The notes: generated by a model not told the origin, from the sequence alone. A stretch of 64,000 nt of DNA from Dillenia suffruticosa (GCA_033439265.1 JAVTVX010000031.1:3705501-3769500), one strand, 5' to 3'; positions 1 to 12,205 are shown, counted from the stretch's first letter. Numbers and translations: made by a program.

Positions 1-24
1 TAAAATATCGATAACCACGCTGCA

Positions 25-285
25 TTATGACAAATTTGAATTTGAAGAAACTCTTGTAGTTATCATAAAGTAAGGAAGAAAAAAATATAAATTTGGATTT
101 TTTCTTTCAATAATATGCACCATTAACCAAAAATCATCTCGAGTAATAGTTGTATAATTACCTCCCCATGGTTTAATAGCGTGTATGATTAGAAAGTGAA
201 GAATTCTTTTATGAAAATTTAAATCCGTCACATTTGTACTAAAAGTCTCTAAACTATTATCATCAAATATTATCTGATCATCCAT
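25..285 (-). pseudogene. fragment of plant retroelement gag-like ('putative plant transposon protein') domain
   Basis: An 86-codon minus-strand frame reads like the conserved core of the gag-like domain common in plant retroelements: RILHFLIIHAIKPWGGNYTT, then TRDDFWLM and NPNLYFF. A similar minus-strand frame, with HVFKPWAENHTAI and NPDIYFLVP, lies at 32521-33188, so the window carries two members of one family. There is no wider open frame, no protease or reverse transcriptase nearby, and no recognisable LTR, so it is a decayed remnant, possibly cut by the window edge. The family assignment is from memory of the domain pattern, not a search. Confidence 0.42.
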
Positions 286-752
286 TAGTATCTCACTTTA
301 CAAATATGAGACACATTCTTCGTAGTAGACCCAGTAAAGACCACTCTCTTTGCATATCATTTTTGGATTGACTTCAATTTTTTGACCATCAAAATAACTT
401 TGAAAAGCTTATGACATAATTTTATCATCAATAACTATACAATCCTAACTATCAATTTCTTTCATATTATTATAAAAAATTATAGCCACATTCTCATAAA
501 TTTTTTTTCTTGGATTGAGAATCCAAGGACAGATTTGTTTTAAATAACTTGCATGCTTAAAATTTATACTCTGTAGAAAATCTCAATCAATTAAGCGACT
601 ATTAGTAATGTTTCGATGAAAAATAATCTCTAAAATAGATTACTTTCCTCCGGTGTTTTATTTTTTTGATTCCATAATAATTTCTTCGTCTTTTCAAGAG
701 TATACCATTTGTGAGTGAAAAGTAAAAACAAGATTTGATTTGGAGAAGGGGT

Positions 753-797
753 AAGAAGAAGAAGGAGGAGGAGGAGGAGGAGGAGGAGGAGAAGGAG
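753..797 (+). repeat. (GGA)n/(GAA)n microsatellite
   Basis: Uninterrupted GGA triplets flanked by GAA triplets. On the other strand it produces a poly-leucine frame that is not a gene. Confidence 0.9.
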
Positions 798-1415
798 TCG
801 AGGAGAGAGTTTGTGAGAGAGAGAAGATTTGTTTGTCAAATTTTATGTGTGTGTGTGAGTGAGAGAGTGTGAGAGCGTGAGAGTTGTAACAAAGTGTGAG
901 AAAGAAAGAGTGAGAGTTGTATTGTTGGCAAGAATAAGAATAAAGAATAAGAGTGAGAGAGTGTAAGATTTTTTAGGAATTTTGAGAATATTTTCTGACC
1001 ATTTGAGTGGATGTGTGTGTTTGTGTTTTATTGTTATGTTCTATAGGTAGGTACAGTTTTGTCATGGTAAATACATGAACTCCTCAATAACCTTTTGTTT
1101 ATATACATCTATGTTTGATTTTGTGAACATGTGAACGTTGAACATTTTCTCTATTGGCTTGTCAAGATAATAAGCTTTTCTTTTTTCTTTTTTTGTTTGA
1201 ATACAGTTATGGCATGTGAACTCTTTCTGGCTTATAAAGATAACAAACTTTCTTTTTTATTGTTTTGGCCAAGCTTGTCAATTTTTTTGTTGTGAACTTT
1301 TTTTTTTGTGTAATTTGTGAACAATGTGTGAATTTGTTGTTGTGTATGTTGTTGTTGAACCAAACTCATTCGGGTATAGATTTAGGGTTTTCTCATCATT
1401 CCATTCCATTGCCAA

Positions 1416-1416
<1 letters not shown>

Positions 1417-1449
<33 letters not shown>
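1417..1449 (+). repeat. poly-A tract (33 bp)
   Basis: A homopolymer A run. It could be an old retroposon tail, but the upstream sequence shows no recognisable SINE or LINE and I see no target duplication. Confidence 0.9.
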
Positions 1450-1453
<4 letters not shown>

Positions 1454-2869
1454 GCCACAAGTTAACAAAATTAACAAAGAATATATAATATAAAAGAATA
1501 TATGGATTTTTTTTTCCTCTAACAAATTTGTTATCGGATTAATGCAATTTTGCGCAACTAATATTTTTCATATATAAACCCAAAACACTTAAATTACTAA
1601 TAATACATTATTTAAATTAGTAATTAAATTAATATTAATAATTATTATCCATTATTAGTATTAATTTTATGTAATTAGATTGATATTTATAATTAATTAA
1701 TTTATAATATCATATATAATGAATTGTTATATATTATATATGTAATTCGATATTAGTCATAACTTGGTATTATATATATTATACACATAGATTAAATATA
1801 GTAATTTGACATTACATAATTTCGCATTACATATTACATTTAGTATTAATATAATATAATTTCGCATTACATGTTAGATATAGTACTAATATAATATAAT
1901 ATAATATAATACAATATAATAGTGATCTATAGTAAAATAGTAGTAATGTTTAGTAATATAATAGTAACGAAATATAATAATAATTGATATAATGTTATAT
2001 TATAAAAATATTTGTATAATTAATCTAATGGCGGTGACACCGGGTCAATGGTCATATATATGCAGGTGTACCAATTCATCCAATAGCTAGGGGTGGGTAA
2101 TTCAATTGATGCAATGGCTAGGGTTGGTTGTTGGAAGATTCAACTTTAGAATTGTATCTTTGCAAGCTAATGCGTTTTCATCGTACATATCAGACTTATT
2201 AGATAACTAGAATTATCTCGAATAATTAAATATCCATCTAACGGTTGTAGTTTTTAACATTTTAACATTTAATTTATTCCACTCGACTTGGAATTATTTG
2301 GATCTAAGGAATTGAAGGTCGAGAGAGTGGAGAAATTTCTAAAATGAACAACTTGTGAGGATTGTGAGGAAAGAAGATTTATTTAGAAGATTTTGAAGAT
2401 TCTGAAAATTTCGAAAACAAAACTAGATCAAAACCAAAAACCAAAAATGAAAGACACATATCAAATTAGAACCAGTAACAGTTCCAATGAGGCTGCTAAT
2501 GCATGGGAGAAAGATGTTACAATTTTCAGGTGAATTAAGTTTTAGTTTTAGTTAGTGATTAATTTAGTGATTTAGTATTTTATTAATGGTTTTGTGTTTT
2601 GACAATTTTTTTTTGTAATTTTTAGTGCTTTATTTTAGTATATGATTTTTAATATAAATAAATTTTTAATATAAAAAAATTGTGTATGTTCTCATCTCAC
2701 AGAAAGAAAATTTTTTCCAAGAACAGTGTCAAATCTGAGTGGCTTGTTTGCGATGACGGTTAGTTTATTTTTCTGTATCATTAGTTACTAATAACATGTA
2801 TCTTGTTCATTATTGATGACAAATATGTTGATTTGAATAAATTTGAATAGATTAAATTGAATGTGATTT

Positions 2870-3160
2870 TTTGAATAGACCAAATGTGTTAAAAAATTAA
2901 GGAAAATAAATGAACATGAAAATGAGAAATACAAAAAAGCAGTCAAGGAAAGGAAAGAATTGGCTGGGGAAAGGAGCATGAGGAAGGCAACAACATCAAT
3001 TCAAACCAAATGCTGCCCTAAGCAAGTAAATGAGCTATTTTCTATCTTCACTCATAACATGAAACATGTAGTAAAATATATGGGATTTGGAAAATTTTTG
3101 AAACTTACCTATGACATACTGAGCCAAAAATTATATGAAAAACTAGTAATAAGATTTTAA
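2870..3160 (+). pseudogene. decayed transposon-encoded protein fragment (Ulp1/mobile-domain type)
   Basis: A plus-strand reading gives a lysine-rich helix, then CCPKQVNELFS, HVVKYMGFGKFLKLTY and LYEKLVIRF. The 'VxxMGFGxxLxL' pattern is typical of the N-terminal half of plant transposon proteins linked to Ulp1-type cysteine protease domains. No protease His/Asp/Cys motifs were found downstream. A further degenerate charged reading lies at 3967-4610 with the repeated phrase 'SDFI(K/E)NQ', possibly from the same element. This is a remnant and the family call is tentative. Confidence 0.35.
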
Positions 3161-3966
3161 CCAATGGAGAAACGTCTTTCTATCGGTACAAATTAGAATT
3201 TTAAACTCACAGCTAAAAAAATAGGGCGAATCTTAGAAATCTCTCCTACATGGGACATAAGATTTTGGGTTGTTCATTTTTTATTGAATTCTCAAAGATG
3301 AAAAAGTACTTCTTGAGACTAAAGCATAGCTAGTTAAAACAAGAGATGCACATACACATGCACACCGAAGATGCCTCCTCCCCCAAATTTAAGCGATATT
3401 TCTTGTTATTTATCCTTGGATGCTTTCTATATCCAACCACCAATGTCTTCCCTGCTTCAAGACACCTCACTGCTACTATTAATGTAGAGAATACGGGCCA
3501 ATACAATTGGGCTAATTTTGTATTACAATGGTTAGCTGACGAGATGTACCAATTCAAAGATCTCCTAAAGAGAGGAAGAGAGGAGGAAGAGAGAAAGAAG
3601 ATAGGAATTGGTAGTTGTCTATTTTTACTTATAGTAAGTTTTCAATACAATTCAAGTCAATATTTAAAAATATTACTATTTAATGTTTATAAATATATCC
3701 ATTGTCATTTAACCATTGACAATGTTACCCTATGCATAGATCTTTTACTTTGAGAATGTGAGAGTTGGTGATTTGGACAGTCAGATGATAAAACTATCCA
3801 TTCACTATTGGACCACCGATCGTAAATCAAAAAGTTGGATTCGAGATTATAAACGTAAGTTAAGTTTTGTGGAATAACTTTGAATTAACTTTATACCGCA
3901 TTGTGTGGAATCTGAATAGTGAGTTATTTATTGATATTTGATTATATGTTGCACTATTTATAGGGT

Positions 3967-4610
3967 TTGTTGTCAAATAAAACTATGAAAATTTCTATTA
4001 AAGTGGGTGGAGATGAAATTAAGGTAAACTTATATACACTTACTACGATAAATGGAGCACTTACTACGATAGATGGAGCACTTACCACATCTCAATGCAC
4101 TTACTATAGAACACTTACTATAATCTCAATCTTACCATCTGTTGTTGTAGAGAATTATCATCAAATGCGAACATAAAATGTTTTTGGAGGAGTTAATTCG
4201 AATTCAGTCCAATTTGTTGTGAATGCATATGATTTGTTGCGCAGATTGCGCAATTATGATGATGATGATGTAGAGGATTCTGTTATAGACGAAAAAGAGA
4301 AGAAGTGAAAGAAGCAGAAGGGTAAGAGTAGTGATTTTATTAAGAACCAGCAGGAGGGGAAGGGTAGTGATTTCATTGAGAATCAAGAGGTATGGGACCA
4401 GTAGGAGGAGAAAGGGCAGAAAAGCCAGGAGGATTTGGAGGACAAAGGGCCAGAGGTAAAAGGGTCAGAGGGTTTTGAGGTTTTAGAGGACAAATGGCAA
4501 GAGGAAAGAATGAGGAGAGACCAGATGAAGATACTAAATTGTATGAAATAGCGAATACCTTAACTGAAACGAATGATGCAAAAACAAACACAATTTCTAC
4601 ATTTACCTTT
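3967..4610 (+). pseudogene. degenerate charged coding remnant, probably transposon-derived
   Basis: Joined across stops and frame changes, this reads as an acidic linker (YDDDDVEDSVIDEKEKK) followed by a K/E/Q/G-rich repetitive stretch in which SDFIKNQ and SDFIENQ recur. There is no recognisable domain. It probably belongs to the same decayed element as 2870-3160. Confidence 0.25.
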
Positions 4611-4619
4611 GCTAACCTT

Positions 4620-6540
4620 AGGACTTTTTTTTATGAAGAGAAAAATGTTTGACTTTTTTATAAATGAAAAACTATAAAAAATAATGTCAGACAAGTGTGT
4701 TATAATCTTTGTCATTTGTGATTGTGATACATGTTACTGAATCCAATTTTTATGATACATGTTACTTAATACAATTTTTATGACAATTGATAGAATAATT
4801 TTGTGTAATATTGCTGGAAATTACATGTACTGGAGCGATGCCTATAAACTGGTCCCTCTCATTAGATTGGCACATTGGTATGAATTTATGAATTTGTTCT
4901 ATTTATTTTTAATATTGTGATTATATGATTATGATTATATAATGAATATGTTTGATTATATTTGCAAACCATAGAATGCTACATACGTTTACTCAACACC
5001 ACCTATTGCCCAAAGTCATCCTTCTCCAGGTGTGTTTTTCCATTATAGTTTTCGGTAAGTATTGTTAATATATCTTTATTGATACTTTCATCTCTTTTCA
5101 ACATATATTTTCATCTTTTCTTAACACCAACCTATTCTTCCATTCTTCCATAAAGAAATAACTACTCCACCAAATGAGGTGCAAGTTACCACGGGTGCCC
5201 AAGCTTCTGCAAAAAACTTGTTTTAGTAGACTTTATTAATGTTAGTTTTCAAACATGACCTTATCATATCAATATACACATCATTTTTTTCTCACCTAAT
5301 GGAGTGTTTTAGTAAAAATCTAAATTTAGTTTTATTACCTTACTTATTTTCTCCTTATTTTACTAATGTAGATGTTCGTAGTTTGTGCGTGTGGTCAAAA
5401 CAAGGGGGATATTTCGATGGTTGATAATTGTTTGTCTGAGAAAACATTTAGATTCGACTTTCGATTGTGCAATCTAGAGAGTTATTTTATATTAAATACT
5501 AATATACATTTCTATTAATATAGTATATATTAATATACTATTGTATTTTCATAACAAGTATTTATTTCTGTCATTTTTAAATAACATTGGTTTTGTTACA
5601 CGGTTTGTTTGGACAAACAAATTATGTATGTTCTAAACTCAAGTTATTGCTTTAAAGGCCATGAAGATGATGACTTGCAAATTTTGATAGTAATTATAGT
5701 AATTACTTAATATACTTAAATATCAAATTTTCTTCAACTATAAACTCTAATATTTTCATTCATTTTTCTTCCAGAAAGATTGCATTGAGGACTTATGGAA
5801 ATTCTCTCCTTATCTCCAAAATTGTGCATGTTGAAGTTCCACAGTAGCGTAACACGTAAGTTAAGTTAATTAGATGTCATTCGCTACATAATTTTGATAA
5901 TTTTGATTTTAAATTAATGCATATTCTAAGATAATTTTTATATGTCAGAAATGATTATGGAATATTTATTATAAGACTTTAAGATATATGGGAACTAGGA
6001 ATATTTATAAATCCACCAAATCAAAAAGTATGTTGTGTCACACCTTATCTCATTTTGTATTGTATTTGTATTAGAATTACTGATGGTTTCATTTTATGAC
6101 TTCATTTTAGGATCTTAATTTCTTGAGAAAAGAATATTTTCTCAAAATTCTAATGTCTAAGCATAATACAGTCCGTGCTGATATCATGTCTATGAAGATG
6201 AACATAGAGAAAACAAAGAGAAAAAAGTTTGAACGAGTTCAGAGAAAAGCAAAGTTTGAACCAGAACAAAAAAAAAAAAAGGAAAATTGAGAGAAAAGCA
6301 AAGTCTGAATCTGAACCAAAACAAAGGAAAAGGAAATTTGTGAAAAGAACCAGAAAATTGTGATGTACCATAATTGACCGATTCACTATACATATAATAT
6401 CCATTAGAAATAGTTTTCTTCTCCTATGTTCCTAATGGAAGTAAGGAAGTGCCTAACCTATAACTGGCAGATTTATTACAAACAATAATAATCCTAATAA
6501 TAATCTATATTAACCGATACTTACAATACTTGCACTATTT
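4620..6540. other. AT-rich DNA, no gene recognised
   Basis: No frame with family resemblance. A lysine/glutamate-rich plus-strand stretch at 6150-6380 ('KRKKFERVQRKAKFEPE'-like) may be the tail of the decayed transposon protein upstream, but carries no domain. Confidence 0.5.
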
Positions 6541-6970
6541 CATTACAGAATCGAATCTCACTCATGTTATTACTTCTCTTAGCAATTTAGTATCTCTAAT
6601 AATATTTCTACCCAACAAACTTACCACACAGATCACCTCTTATTAAATTGTTATTCAAGTTATCACACGTGTTCAATATTATTTAATATTCATCTTATTA
6701 CCAAACTTAGCAATTTACTTGCAACTTACCTTACCACAACTTACTTACTTCCCACCTATGCCAAACTTACCACTCATAACTTATAACAACTTACCACACT
6801 CACGCAAAACTTACCATCTCTTATCACTTTCAAAATCACCATAACTTCCCATATGTTATCACTCTGCACTCAGTATCACTATATCAACTTAACACACTCT
6901 CAAAATTATAACTTACTACTGTTATCACTATGCACTCACATATCGTGCAACTTATCACATGTTAACGTTA
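6540..6970 (+). repeat. cluster of short 'aacTTACCAC / TTATCAC' repeats
   Basis: About 430 bp in which variants of CTTACCAC, CTTATCAC and TATCACTCT recur every 15-30 bp. The same vocabulary reappears at 18600-18730 on the far side of the MULE. Such clustered short motifs resemble subterminal repeats of a DNA transposon into which the MULE later inserted, but clear ends are not visible on this side. Confidence 0.45.
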
Positions 6971-7011
6971 AAATTTTCAATCATCCTAAACACTATATAC
7001 CATTAGGACAT

Positions 7012-7047
7012 CATATATATATATATATATAAATATATATATATATA
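7012..7047 (+). repeat. (TA)n microsatellite
   Basis: Alternating TA run with one interruption (aaat). Confidence 0.9.
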
Positions 7048-7328
7048 GACTATTTGATAATTTTCAATATTTAGAACTCAAGTACATAGCATTTGCACTT
7101 GAATATGGTTGTTATGGTGGTTGTAAATTTAAAAGTGTGCCTAAAACTAAAAACTCGAGGAAGAGAGGAAAAAGAGAGAAATGGTTGTATCATAATCCAA
7201 TTCAACATTTATAAACATATATTTATAAATTGCTTCGAGATTGGTGATTGATGATTGGTGATGGATAAAAATATAAATAAATAATAATAAATAAATGCAA
7301 ATTATATTGATACTTGCAGTGAGTTCAT

Positions 7329-7620
7329 GACCACGCATGTCTGCGCTACGCGATAGAGCCATACGGGCAGCGCAGGAGACCATGCGTGCTTGTCTGTGAG
7401 GTAGAGCCACGCAGGATGCATGGGGGACCACGCAGGTAGCACGATAGAGTCGCGTAGGCAAAACGGGACCACGCGAGCCCGTGTCGTGTGCTTGCCTACG
7501 CGGTAGAGTCGCACGAGCCACCCGTAGGGGATCATGCATGCCTACACCATATTATGTGCAGTAGAGCCGAGCAGCGCGGACCATGCATCAGAAGTCCGGA
7601 CCGGACCGGTCCAACCTGGA
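7329..7620 (+). repeat. GC-rich degenerate minisatellite (~45-60 bp units)
   Basis: About five imperfect units, each containing a GGACCACGC(A/G) or GACCATGC(A/G) block followed 20-40 bp later by a GGTAGAG(C/T)C(G/A)C block. It is a sharp GC-rich island in otherwise AT-rich DNA. The reading frames through it change between units and do not resemble a protein. Confidence 0.7.
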
Positions 7621-7639
7621 ACACCAACAACCAGTCTGG

Positions 7640-8396
7640 TTTCCTATTTTGAGAAAACCGCTAGCCAACCGGTTTTTTTTCCTTTTTTTTTTTTTCTTTT
7701 CTCTTTTTCTTTTGCAAATGCACCACCATCATGACCACACACTACCACCAGACAATGGGTGGTTTTTTTTTTTGCTTCCTTTCTTTCTATCTCACTCTCC
7801 CATTTTTTTTTTTTTTCCTTATCTACCTCTCACCTTCTTTTTTTTCTTTATCTCACTCTCACTCTATTTTTTTCTTCCTTTAAGGTCATTTTTTTTCTTC
7901 TCTTTTTTTTTCTTATTCAACTTTTCTTATTTCTAAACCTAAATTTTAGGATTTAGGGGTCATTTTTTTCGTTCTATTTTTTTCTTATTTAACTTTTCTT
8001 ACTTCTAAACCTAAACTTTAGGAAGGGTTTGATATTTTGAATGTGAAATGTAATTCTTTAGATGAATTTAGATCAATAAATTATAACTTAATATATATTT
8101 TCGAATATGATTTTGTGATTTGATATTAAATATATAGATTTTCTACATTATTAATACATTATTATTTAAATTTATTTATGAAAGCCCCGCTTGCCCGTCT
8201 AGTAAGCCTACTTGAGTTGCACAAATAAATTTCATATAAATTCCATATATATGTAGACATGCAGACGCAATTTTGCACAAATAAATTTCATATATAATGT
8301 ATCATTTAGGAAAACAAAAAATTAGAAAAAAAATGAAGAGAGACAATTAAATAGAAATGGAAGTAATGGAAATGGAAAAATGGTAAAAAAAATGAA
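7640..8396. other. pyrimidine-rich then AT-rich spacer
   Basis: T/C-rich low complexity (about 7660-7960), then AT-rich DNA up to the MULE. The phrase 'tatttctaaacctaaatttta' occurs twice (about 7930 and 7992) as a local duplication. No gene. Confidence 0.6.
8387..8396 (+). repeat. MULE target-site duplication, left copy
   Basis: AAAAAATGAA, identical to 18550-18559. Some ambiguity remains because the left copy sits in a run of eight A. Confidence 0.8.
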
Positions 8397-8699
8397 GAGA
8401 AAATTACATGTCAAGTCCCTGAACTTTACCCCAAATTCACAAATTGGTCCTTTAACTTCAAAACGCAATGGTTGAGAACCTAAACTTTAAGAACCGTTAC
8501 TTGTTAGTCCTTTTGTTAGTAATGGCGTCTAGCTGGCCGTTATGTGCTAAGCTGGCTCAAGGAGGTAGATTTTGTGGATGTCATGTGATAGGAATTGCTA
8601 ACACCTCATGTGACACGTCCGAACCAAACTATCAGAATGTTGCCACATCAACAAATTTGCTGACGTAGCATGACACGTCATCAATACAGAATTTTGTTC
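8397..8699 (+). repeat. MULE left terminal inverted repeat
   Basis: About 303 bp. It matches the right repeat in two blocks, the outer ~85 bp and an inner ~170 bp beginning near 8555. Between them is about 100 bp (8480-8580) with no counterpart on the right, so the right copy has a deletion or the left an insertion. Matching landmarks are CACAAATTGGT, AAAACGCAATGG, GTGATAGGAATTG, AACTATCAGAATGTTGCCA and GCATGACACG. Confidence 0.88.
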
Positions 8700-8869
8700 A
8701 TCCCATGTTAATTTCTTTTTTGAGCCATTATTCCCACCTTAGCGTTGAGTATAAAGGATTTAGTTGGTTAAAAAAAAACAGAAGAAGCAAAAAAAGTGTT
8801 GAGAGGCAGAGAACACAAGTCGAAGGAGTGGTTTGAGAGAGACAGAGAACATTCATGCAAGATGTATAG

Positions 8870-8970
8870 GAAAGAGGGTTAGGGTTTGGGCAAAATTCAG
8901 AGAGTTTAGTGTTCGAGGAAGTTAGGGTTTGAGTTTTGGCAACATCTATTCGAGGAAGGGTTAGGGTTTT
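8870..8970 (+). promoter_or_regulatory. telo-box cluster upstream of the GRF-like gene
   Basis: Three TTAGGGTTT motifs (reverse of the plant telo-box AAACCCTAA) lie near 8878, 8921 and 8960, about 90-190 bp before the GRF-like exon. In plants telo-boxes act as promoter or repressor-recruitment elements. A second group (AAACCCTAA near 17790, a one-base variant near 17850, AAACCCTAA near 17938) lies upstream of the transposase at the other end of the MULE. The role is inferred. Confidence 0.4.
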
Positions 8971-9055
8971 GGGCACAATCTTCGTCTCTTCTTTTTGTTA
9001 GCAAAGCAACAGCCATAGAATATCATGAAATATGGTAGAAGGTACATTGAAGTGC

Positions 9056-9597
9056 ATATGCAACCTCAATGCTATTTTGGTGACTTCATGGTCACAGACG
9101 GAATCCATCATGAATGTTCTATAGTTGCCCTAATTTTTTGGTATGTCAAATATTATTTTGCTGGCTTCTGAATTTTTTGGGTGTGGTTGGGCTAAACTTA
9201 ATTGTGGTGATTGTTAATGCTTTTGCAGGAAGGTAATGCTTGCAATTTTTTTAAATGGTATAATCTATCATTCTGCCCTCGAGCAATTCAAGTCATTCAC
9301 GGGCTAAAAAAAAAAGTGGATTAGTTAAAAATTATGCGCAACTCTGTAGTATCTTATTGGAGTTTGAGAATGCAGGATGCAAGAAACACTATCGAGAGGT
9401 TGAAGGAAGAAAATAATCATCTGTTGCGCTACGTTCAAGAGCTTGAGGAAATAAATTTGACAATGAAGGAAGAGATTTTGAGGTTGTAGGAGATGAAAAA
9501 GAAGAAGGTTAAACCCATTTGCATAGGTTTCATACACATGGGTGGAATATTGTCAATGGGAGTTCTGTTTTTTACTATTTTGTTTAAAGTTGGATAG
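9056..9597 (+). pseudogene. GRF-type zinc-finger / coiled-coil / membrane-anchor gene, broken, inside the MULE
   Basis: GRF zinc fingers of plants read C-x-C ... SWT-TNPGRRF-x-CP ... C-x-FF-W-D. Here exon 1 (to 9140) gives CNLNAILVTSWSQTES; intron 9141-9229 has GTATG and TTTTGCAG; exon 2 gives NACNFFKWYNLS. A further part (from about 9376) encodes a coiled coil (NTIERLKEENNHLL, VQELEEINLTMKEEI) and then a hydrophobic segment (GGILSMGVLFFTILF) like the C-terminal anchor seen in many small plant GRF proteins. Stops (after NVL, after EILRL) and a changed GRF core show it is dead. It is convergent with the transposase. It could be a captured host gene or a standard second gene of this MULE family. 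Confidence 0.6.
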
Positions 9598-10681
9598 ATT
9601 AGGAGTTTAAGGAGAAATTATGTTATTTCTTTTTTGTTGGGTGAAGCTGCTACTGTAATGTTAGGGATTTGTTAACATTGTTGTATTAAGAATCTTCACA
9701 AGTGTTAAGAATATTCTAAGCTTTCTGAACTTCAAACTTCAAACTCTCAGGTCTGCATATGAAAGAGAAAATGCATACCATTAACCTCATGAAGAGTGCT
9801 TGATAGACTCAATATGTCTTAAGAACATATAAATTGATCAACAATTTATGGAACACATGTTATAAGTGTAATAAAAATAGGATCCAAACAATCGGATAGT
9901 TCCAATATTGACACCTTCATAAATGTAGCAAGGTGGCTGTATGCTAGAATATCTAAGAACATAATATGAGAAAAACTGCATTCCTAAAAGGCAACAAGAG
10001 CTAATATACAACCTCCTAGTATAACTATTGTTATACTTGTTAGTTTATATACTTCTTAACCCATTGTAAAAAAGAAAATTTCTCATCCTTGATAATGACT
10101 CCCCAATCAACTGGAATAAAAAGTTGACACCCCAAAAATCTGCAATGGATGCAAGTAGGAGTCTCCTTCATTATACTTAAAAGGGTAGTAACTGCAAAAG
10201 AAGCAGCAAATCTTAAAACAACAACCAAAATAACATCATATTATGCTGAAGCTATTATGAGTTTAAAACATCAAAGCATAATAGATTGTAGTTCAAAACA
10301 TCATTACAACTTTGATAACATCAGATTGCGTTGAAGCTAGTGCCATTACAAGTTGAAAACATCATATGAATCCAAGTTTTACAACATAAGTCTTACTGAA
10401 GTTATACAAAATATCAGAAATTGTTCTAAACATCATTGTTCAAAACATTAAAACTTTAAAGTTTACAATATCATATCATCTATTGCATTGTTCAAAAATT
10501 GTTGAGAAGGTGTTTGGGATGCTTGTGATGCATGCTGGCTTCTAAATTGTTGGGAAGAAGGATAGGACCCTTGTGATGTACCCTCTGATGTACCATATGG
10601 GTAGCCCTGTATGGAAAAATTGCATTAGTTGATCCAATTAGTACTACAAGAATAATATGAATCCAAATGTAATCATTTACC

Positions 10682-12200
10682 TTATCTCTTATTATGTCCT
10701 GATTGCTTGCAAATACTACACTTGATGACAATTCCAACTCTAGAAAGTGAATGGGGATTTGTAGGTCGGACATCAGTGGGCTCTTTTTTCCTTTTTTTAT
10801 GGCCTTCCAGTTTTTCTTTTATAGTTGGGAGGTAACAAACTTGAGACTTGACATTTGTCCCATATATTTAGTCCATTACAAGGATAAACAATAGGTACAT
10901 CGCACTCCGCATAACGGGCTGAACTATAATAACCACATACATATTTCTCTGATCTTTCTCTACAAACAAACATACAACTAATTGCATGGGCACAAGGAAT
11001 GCCACAAAATTCCCATTCCCTATAATTGTAGATCCTATTGTCCAAATCAACAATAAATTTATTGAAAAATGATGTCACCTCATATTTCCCACCACCCGCT
11101 AAGGTTGGAAACCAATGTCTACTTAGCCTTTTTCTATTTTTCAAGTTTCCTTTGAATGGCAGGACAAATATCACCATGGAAGGATGATATTTTGCTCTTA
11201 TTTTCAAAAAATTTTGATATTAACCCAGACCTAATTACCTCTAACAAACTAATCACAGGTATATCTCTTGCATCCAAAATTTTAGCATTGAATGATTCAT
11301 AAATATTGTTAACCAGTAAATCACACTTACTGTAAGTAGAAAATGCAAACCGTATCCATGTTTGGGTAGGCTTCTCCATCAGCCAAACATAGGTAGCAGC
11401 ATCCGATGTCTAAATGTCTCTCATCACTCGAATGAACTCAGTCTCATATGTGGCCTTAGCAGCAACATAGAACATGTTCTTCAACTCCTAGTCTTTGAAG
11501 TTCTTATGTAGATTATTGTTCAGATGTCAGACACATATTCTATATTTAGAATGTGGAGACAAATTTGAAATAGCATTAATTAGTCCCTCCAAACGAATAG
11601 GTGCATGTGAATATAATACCATTGGGAGATTAAAAAGTCATAGGTTTCAACATAATTGTCCAATTTGATACTTTCTGCTAGTTAGACATAAAAGTCCATC
11701 TATTATCATCTCTAATGTCCCCAAGTAAGTGCTGCAAGAACCACATCCAAGAATATGTCTCCTCTAACTCTATAATTACAAAAGATAGTGGAAAGATTAT
11801 ATCATTTGGGTTTTTTCCAACCACAACTAGCAACTACCCTCCATAAGTAGATTTCAGAAAACATCCATCCAATCTAATAAATGGCCTACAAGCAGCCAAA
11901 AATCCAGTCTTACAAGCCTCCAGACAAATGTGCAATCTTTTGAAGATTGGAGTTAGAGGATATTGGATGGATAAGAGATGCTCATCACCACAAGGTACAT
12001 AACTCTCTATTTTACAAGTACTTACCTTGTTTGTTCTCAAACCTTTTCGAAATATGGTCTTAACAAGAAGAATTGCTCTTTAACATTTTCCTTCTGCTAG
12101 TTCTTTGGCCAGATGTCTTGTCCTCCAAGCCTTCATTCTTCCACAACTGACCATAAATTTCTCTTTAACTTTTTGTTGAATAGTATGCAATTTTATGTTA
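10682..12200 (-). pseudogene. MuDR/MULE transposase, C-terminal two thirds (broken)
   Basis: Reading the minus strand from the LTR junction downward, in order: a helix with GRMKAWRTRHLAKELAEG; the catalytic region with CRPFIRLDGCFLKSTYGG, LLVVVGKNPNDIIFPLSFVI and WTFMSN-stop-QKV; later WIRFAFSTYSKCDLLVNNIYE; the SWIM zinc finger WEFCGIPCAHAISC; and a zinc knuckle KCSICKQSGHNKR before the stop at 10682-10684. These are the standard landmarks of plant MULE transposases. It is broken: there are frameshifts after AEGK and in the middle, many stops, and the aspartate of the usual 'SDQQKG' catalytic motif is Asn followed by a stop. The N-terminal part continues at 16560-17356 beyond the inserted LTR. 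Confidence 0.88.
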
Positions 12201-12205
12201 GGATT
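12201..12205 (+). repeat. solo-LTR target duplication, left
   Basis: GGATT, paired with GGATC at 16555-16559 (one transition). Confidence 0.6.

Larger units (their letters stand above)
300..2850. other. AT-rich non-coding DNA with simple repeats
   Basis: No supportable gene. It holds a purine-rich stretch (700-960) with a (GGA)n run at about 753-797, a 33-bp poly-A run (1417-1449), and very AT-rich DNA at 1480-2030 made of short 'taatataat' repeats. The short frames here fall on these low-complexity tracts. Confidence 0.6.

Noticed and set aside
3346-3753. 135-codon plus-strand frame
   Set aside because: No family resemblance, no supporting splice context, and an overlapping minus-strand frame of similar quality; chance opening in AT-rich DNA.
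7534-7956. Overlapping frames rich in Phe/Leu/Ser near 7.6-7.95 kb
   Set aside because: They lie on a T/C-rich low-complexity tract.
8870-8970. Interstitial telomere repeat (TTTAGGG)
   Set aside because: The motifs are single and spaced, not tandem; better described as telo-boxes.
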